Shown here: piece by piece, positions 6,418 through 8,024 of the stretch | How positions within the stretch are numbered: the stretch's first letter is position 1 | Layout: each line of letters begins with the position of its first letter | Assembly: GCA_007128495.1 (NCBI GenBank) | Contig: SKXH01000096.1 | Coordinates: forward strand, 1-8,024 | Source: Bacteroidota bacterium | GTDB lineage: Bacteria > Bacteroidota > Ignavibacteria > T3Sed10-11 | Length of the DNA stretch: 8,024 nt | Direction of reading: 5' to 3' | Translations under genes and position numbers: made by a program | The notes under the pieces: generated by a model | Databases searched by the model: none | What the model saw: the letters and a program-made list of their open reading frames with translations, nothing else | Told to the model about the DNA's origin: nothing

Positions 6418-6424
6418 CCTCCTC
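6418..6424 (-). promoter_or_regulatory. Ribosome binding site of the antitoxin-like remnant
   Basis: GAGGAGG on the minus strand, 6 nt before the ATG at 6411. It is close to the ideal anti-16S match and is the strongest sign that this short frame was, or is, translated. Confidence 0.6.
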
Positions 6425-6437
6425 AATATTATCTCAA

Positions 6438-6460
6438 GTAATATATATATATATTATTAC
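6438..6460. repeat. AT-repeat palindrome
   Basis: GTAATA and TATTAC enclose a short alternating AT run (about seven AT units, 6441-6454), making a 23-nt self-complementary stretch. It lies just upstream of the antitoxin-like remnant. It could be part of that gene's old promoter, a cruciform-prone site, or a simple microsatellite. Confidence 0.6.
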
Positions 6461-6559
6461 CAAAAATAAACAGGCATCACAAACCTACAACCACAGTGCA
6501 TTCAACGGTACAGCGAGGATGTTTTTGAAAACGGTACATTCATCTAATGGTTGAAAATC
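6461..6559. other. Non-coding stretch with a 9-bp direct repeat
   Basis: No gene is seen here. AACGGTACA occurs at 6504-6512 and again at 6530-6538. A short plus-strand frame from 6470 ending in TAA at 6545 has no start codon and is not called. The stretch may hold remnants of an older gene, but nothing identifiable. Confidence 0.3.
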
Positions 6560-6634
6560 AACCACGAAGTTCACGAAGAGCACAAAGAAAAAAAATCTTT
6601 GTGTTCTTTGTTTTCTTTAGCGCCCTTCGTGGTT
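6560..6634. repeat. 75-bp palindromic repeat element
   Basis: The outer arms AACCACGAAG (6560-6569) and CTTCGTGGTT (6625-6634) are perfect inverted copies. Inside them, 6573-6588 and 6596-6611 pair along 16 positions, allowing two G-U pairs, around a loop of seven A. Within the left arm, CACGAAG-like units repeat (accacgaag, tcacgaag, gcacaaag). The 'ACCACGAAG..CACGAAG..' pattern resembles dispersed palindromic repeats that I recall from many environmental bacterial genomes. It ends 34 bp before the radical SAM gene and is therefore probably within or next to its promoter. Confidence 0.75.
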
Positions 6635-6647
6635 TAAATCGTTCGCA

Positions 6648-6655
6648 TATTTTTG
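6648..6655 (+). promoter_or_regulatory. Possible -7 element for the radical SAM gene
   Basis: TATTTTTG fits the Bacteroidetes-type TAnnTTTG element. Transcription starting a few bases later would give a leader of only about 8 nt, which agrees with the lack of any Shine-Dalgarno before the ATG at 6669. No clear -33 TTTG is present, so this is weak. Confidence 0.25.
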
Positions 6656-6668
6656 TATATTTCATTAT

Positions 6669-8012
6669 ATGAACGAACAAGACATCAAATACCTTGAACA
6701 TAAAAGCTTAAAGGACGTACCCGGTTTCAAAGCCGCAATTCAGCTCCGGTTGAAAGACGGCAGACCGGTGTTTCTCGGTTTGCGGGATGATGCGCTGTCG
6801 GTTTTTACCGACGAGGGGAGACAGTATTTTTTCGATCTCGAGGGGAGACCATGGCGTTTGAGTACGCTGAACTATACCTTGCACCGGGGATTATCGCATT
6901 ACGGATTGCGATTACGGAAACGTCCGAAAGAGCGCGGCGGGGGATACGACCGCGAACGCCTGAGCGATGAAGAGCTTGCGGAATTCTGCAAAGAATTATG
7001 GCAGGCCGGCAGGGATATTCTGGATGCTATCGAAAATACTCACCCTGAAAACATCCGGTTCACAAAACCCGGTTACGATACCGCTGTCGGAGAAATAAAA
7101 CCGGTTATCGAAAAAATTACGAAGTATTCTCCCGAACAAATCAGACAGGAGCGGGAACGTTTCGAATCGGTGTATCAACCCATACCTGTGCTACCGCCCG
7201 ACCATTACCGGGCATTCGTATTACAGGTGACCGAAGGATGTTCGTTTAATACCTGTACATTTTGTTCGCTGTATCGAGGTATCCCTTTCCGGGTATGCAG
7301 TGTTGAAGAATTTGATGAGCACATCAAAAATGCACTTGCCTTTCATGGTGAGGCACTGCGCCAGCGCAGCACGATCTTTCTCGGACAGGCGAATGCTATT
7401 TCCGTACCGCAAAACCGTTTGGTCGAGCTGATGAAGCGAATCCCCGAGCAAGTAATCCTTTCCCCGGCAGAAGAGCGACCGGTCAAACCGAAGTGGACGC
7501 GCGGGAAGCGATTGCACTTCACAGGCATCGGCGCTTTTATCGACGGGTTTACCGGATTGAAGAAAACGGCTGACGATTACCGCGAACTGTGGGAACTCGG
7601 ACTTGACCGCGTATACCTCGGCGTTGAAAGCGGATCGGAGGAGATACTCGAATGGATCAAAAAGCCCGCTCAACCGGATCAGATGCTCGAAACGATTGCA
7701 CGCCTGAAAGAAGCGGGCGTTGCAACGGATATCATTTTACTTGTCGGAATCGGCGGGAAGGAGTATGAGCGGAAGCATGTCGAAGCATCGATTAAGTTTA
7801 TTGAAGAGAGTCCGCTCACGAATGGCGACCGTGTGTATCTATCCGAGGTGGTGGAATACTCCGACGCGCCGTATTACCAGCGAATGGAACATGACCGGAT
7901 CCCCCGTTTAACCGAAGTCGAGATGAAGAAGCAGTTGGAAGTTTTTTGGGATACGGTGAAAAAACGCAAACTCCAGCCGGTACCATACCGGATTGATCCG
8001 TTTGTGTATTGA
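6669..8012 (+). CDS. Radical SAM protein of unknown substrate (CX4CX2C type)
   Basis: A 447-residue radical SAM enzyme. An N-terminal region of about 175 residues without a recognised catalytic motif ('VFTDEGRQYFFDLEGRPWRL') precedes the barrel. The [4Fe-4S] ligands are Cys191, Cys196 and Cys199 in 'TEGCSFNTCTFCSLYRG', spaced CX4CX2C instead of the usual CX3CX2C. From memory, this spacing is shared by a subgroup of COG1032-like proteins. Other radical SAM landmarks are 'STIFLGQANA' (234-243), 'VYLGVESGSEEIL' (315-327; GVESGS as in the SAM-binding strand) and 'IILLVGIGG' (355-363). No C-terminal auxiliary cluster motif or B12-binding domain is seen. It should cleave SAM to a 5'-deoxyadenosyl radical in the cytoplasm; the target is unknown. 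The next gene begins outside the window; GGAG at 8016-8019 might be its ribosome binding site. Confidence 0.9.
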   Translation: MNEQDIKYLEHKSLKDVPGFKAAIQLRLKDGRPVFLGLRDDALSVFTDEGRQYFFDLEGRPWRLSTLNYTLHRGLSHYGLRLRKRPKERGGGYDRERLSDEELAEFCKELWQAGRDILDAIENTHPENIRFTKPGYDTAVGEIKPVIEKITKYSPEQIRQERERFESVYQPIPVLPPDHYRAFVLQVTEGCSFNTCTFCSLYRGIPFRVCSVEEFDEHIKNALAFHGEALRQRSTIFLGQANAISVPQNRLVELMKRIPEQVILSPAEERPVKPKWTRGKRLHFTGIGAFIDGFTGLKKTADDYRELWELGLDRVYLGVESGSEEILEWIKKPAQPDQMLETIARLKEAGVATDIILLVGIGGKEYERKHVEASIKFIEESPLTNGDRVYLSEVVEYSDAPYYQRMEHDRIPRLTEVEMKKQLEVFWDTVKKRKLQPVPYRIDPFVY

Positions 8013-8024
8013 TTTGGAGTTATT

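Noticed and set aside
6470..6547. Plus-strand open stretch ending ...DVFENGTFI and stop
   Set aside because: It reads like protein by eye but has no start codon, is only 25 codons, and matches nothing I recognise.
6560..6634. CRISPR-like repeats or an intrinsic terminator
   Set aside because: The CACGAAG-like units are too short and irregular for CRISPR and have no spacers of constant size. There is no upstream plus-strand gene to terminate, and the A-loop hairpin lacks a following T-run.

Overview
The window looks like chromosomal DNA from a Gram-negative bacterium of the Fibrobacteres-Chlorobi-Bacteroidetes (FCB) type or a related candidate phylum. The best evidence is a secreted protein whose last 90 or so residues are a 'NYPNPFN ... 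IYDVAGR ... SGVYYY' type IX (Por) secretion sorting domain. It is accompanied by an outer-membrane-barrel-like protein, a lipoprotein, and many starts that lack a Shine-Dalgarno sequence. A finer taxonomic placement is not possible from this sequence.

Layout: (a) 1-440, minus strand, the N-terminal 146 residues of an unrecognised exported protein, divergent from (b) a two-gene plus-strand unit at 555-3236. That unit is a CIA30-family protein followed 9 nt later by tex, a conserved nucleic-acid-binding transcription accessory factor. (c) Convergent to tex is a minus-strand three-gene cell-surface cluster at 6204-3300, read leftward. It holds a lipoprotein, a seven-motif propeller protein with a type IX sorting domain, and a small barrel-like outer membrane protein that overlaps the propeller gene by ATGA. 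A good promoter (6286-6258) and a strong ribosome binding site precede the lipoprotein. A 59-nt hairpin lies between the lipoprotein and the propeller gene. (d) 6205-6668 is an AT-rich accessory intergenic region. It carries the lipoprotein promoter, a 26-codon remnant of an antitoxin-like gene, an AT palindrome and a 75-bp palindromic repeat. (e) 6669-8012, plus strand, is a radical SAM enzyme of unknown substrate.

Two points stand out. First, the lipoprotein gene has a run of nine G in its signal-peptide codons. With nine G the frame from the good start stops after 23 codons; with eight (or eleven) it gives a full lipoprotein of 238 residues. This is either a phase-variable surface gene or a homopolymer error in the sequence. 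Second, the start of the antitoxin-like remnant (6411-6388) has a near copy at 3288-3265, between tex and the surface cluster. Both are cut short, so the surface cluster is bracketed by two decayed copies of the same small-gene start.

No tRNA, rRNA, CRISPR array, transposase or clear origin was seen. No wholly new system can be demonstrated. The best candidate for something undescribed is the surface cluster with its slippable first gene and its inter-gene hairpin.
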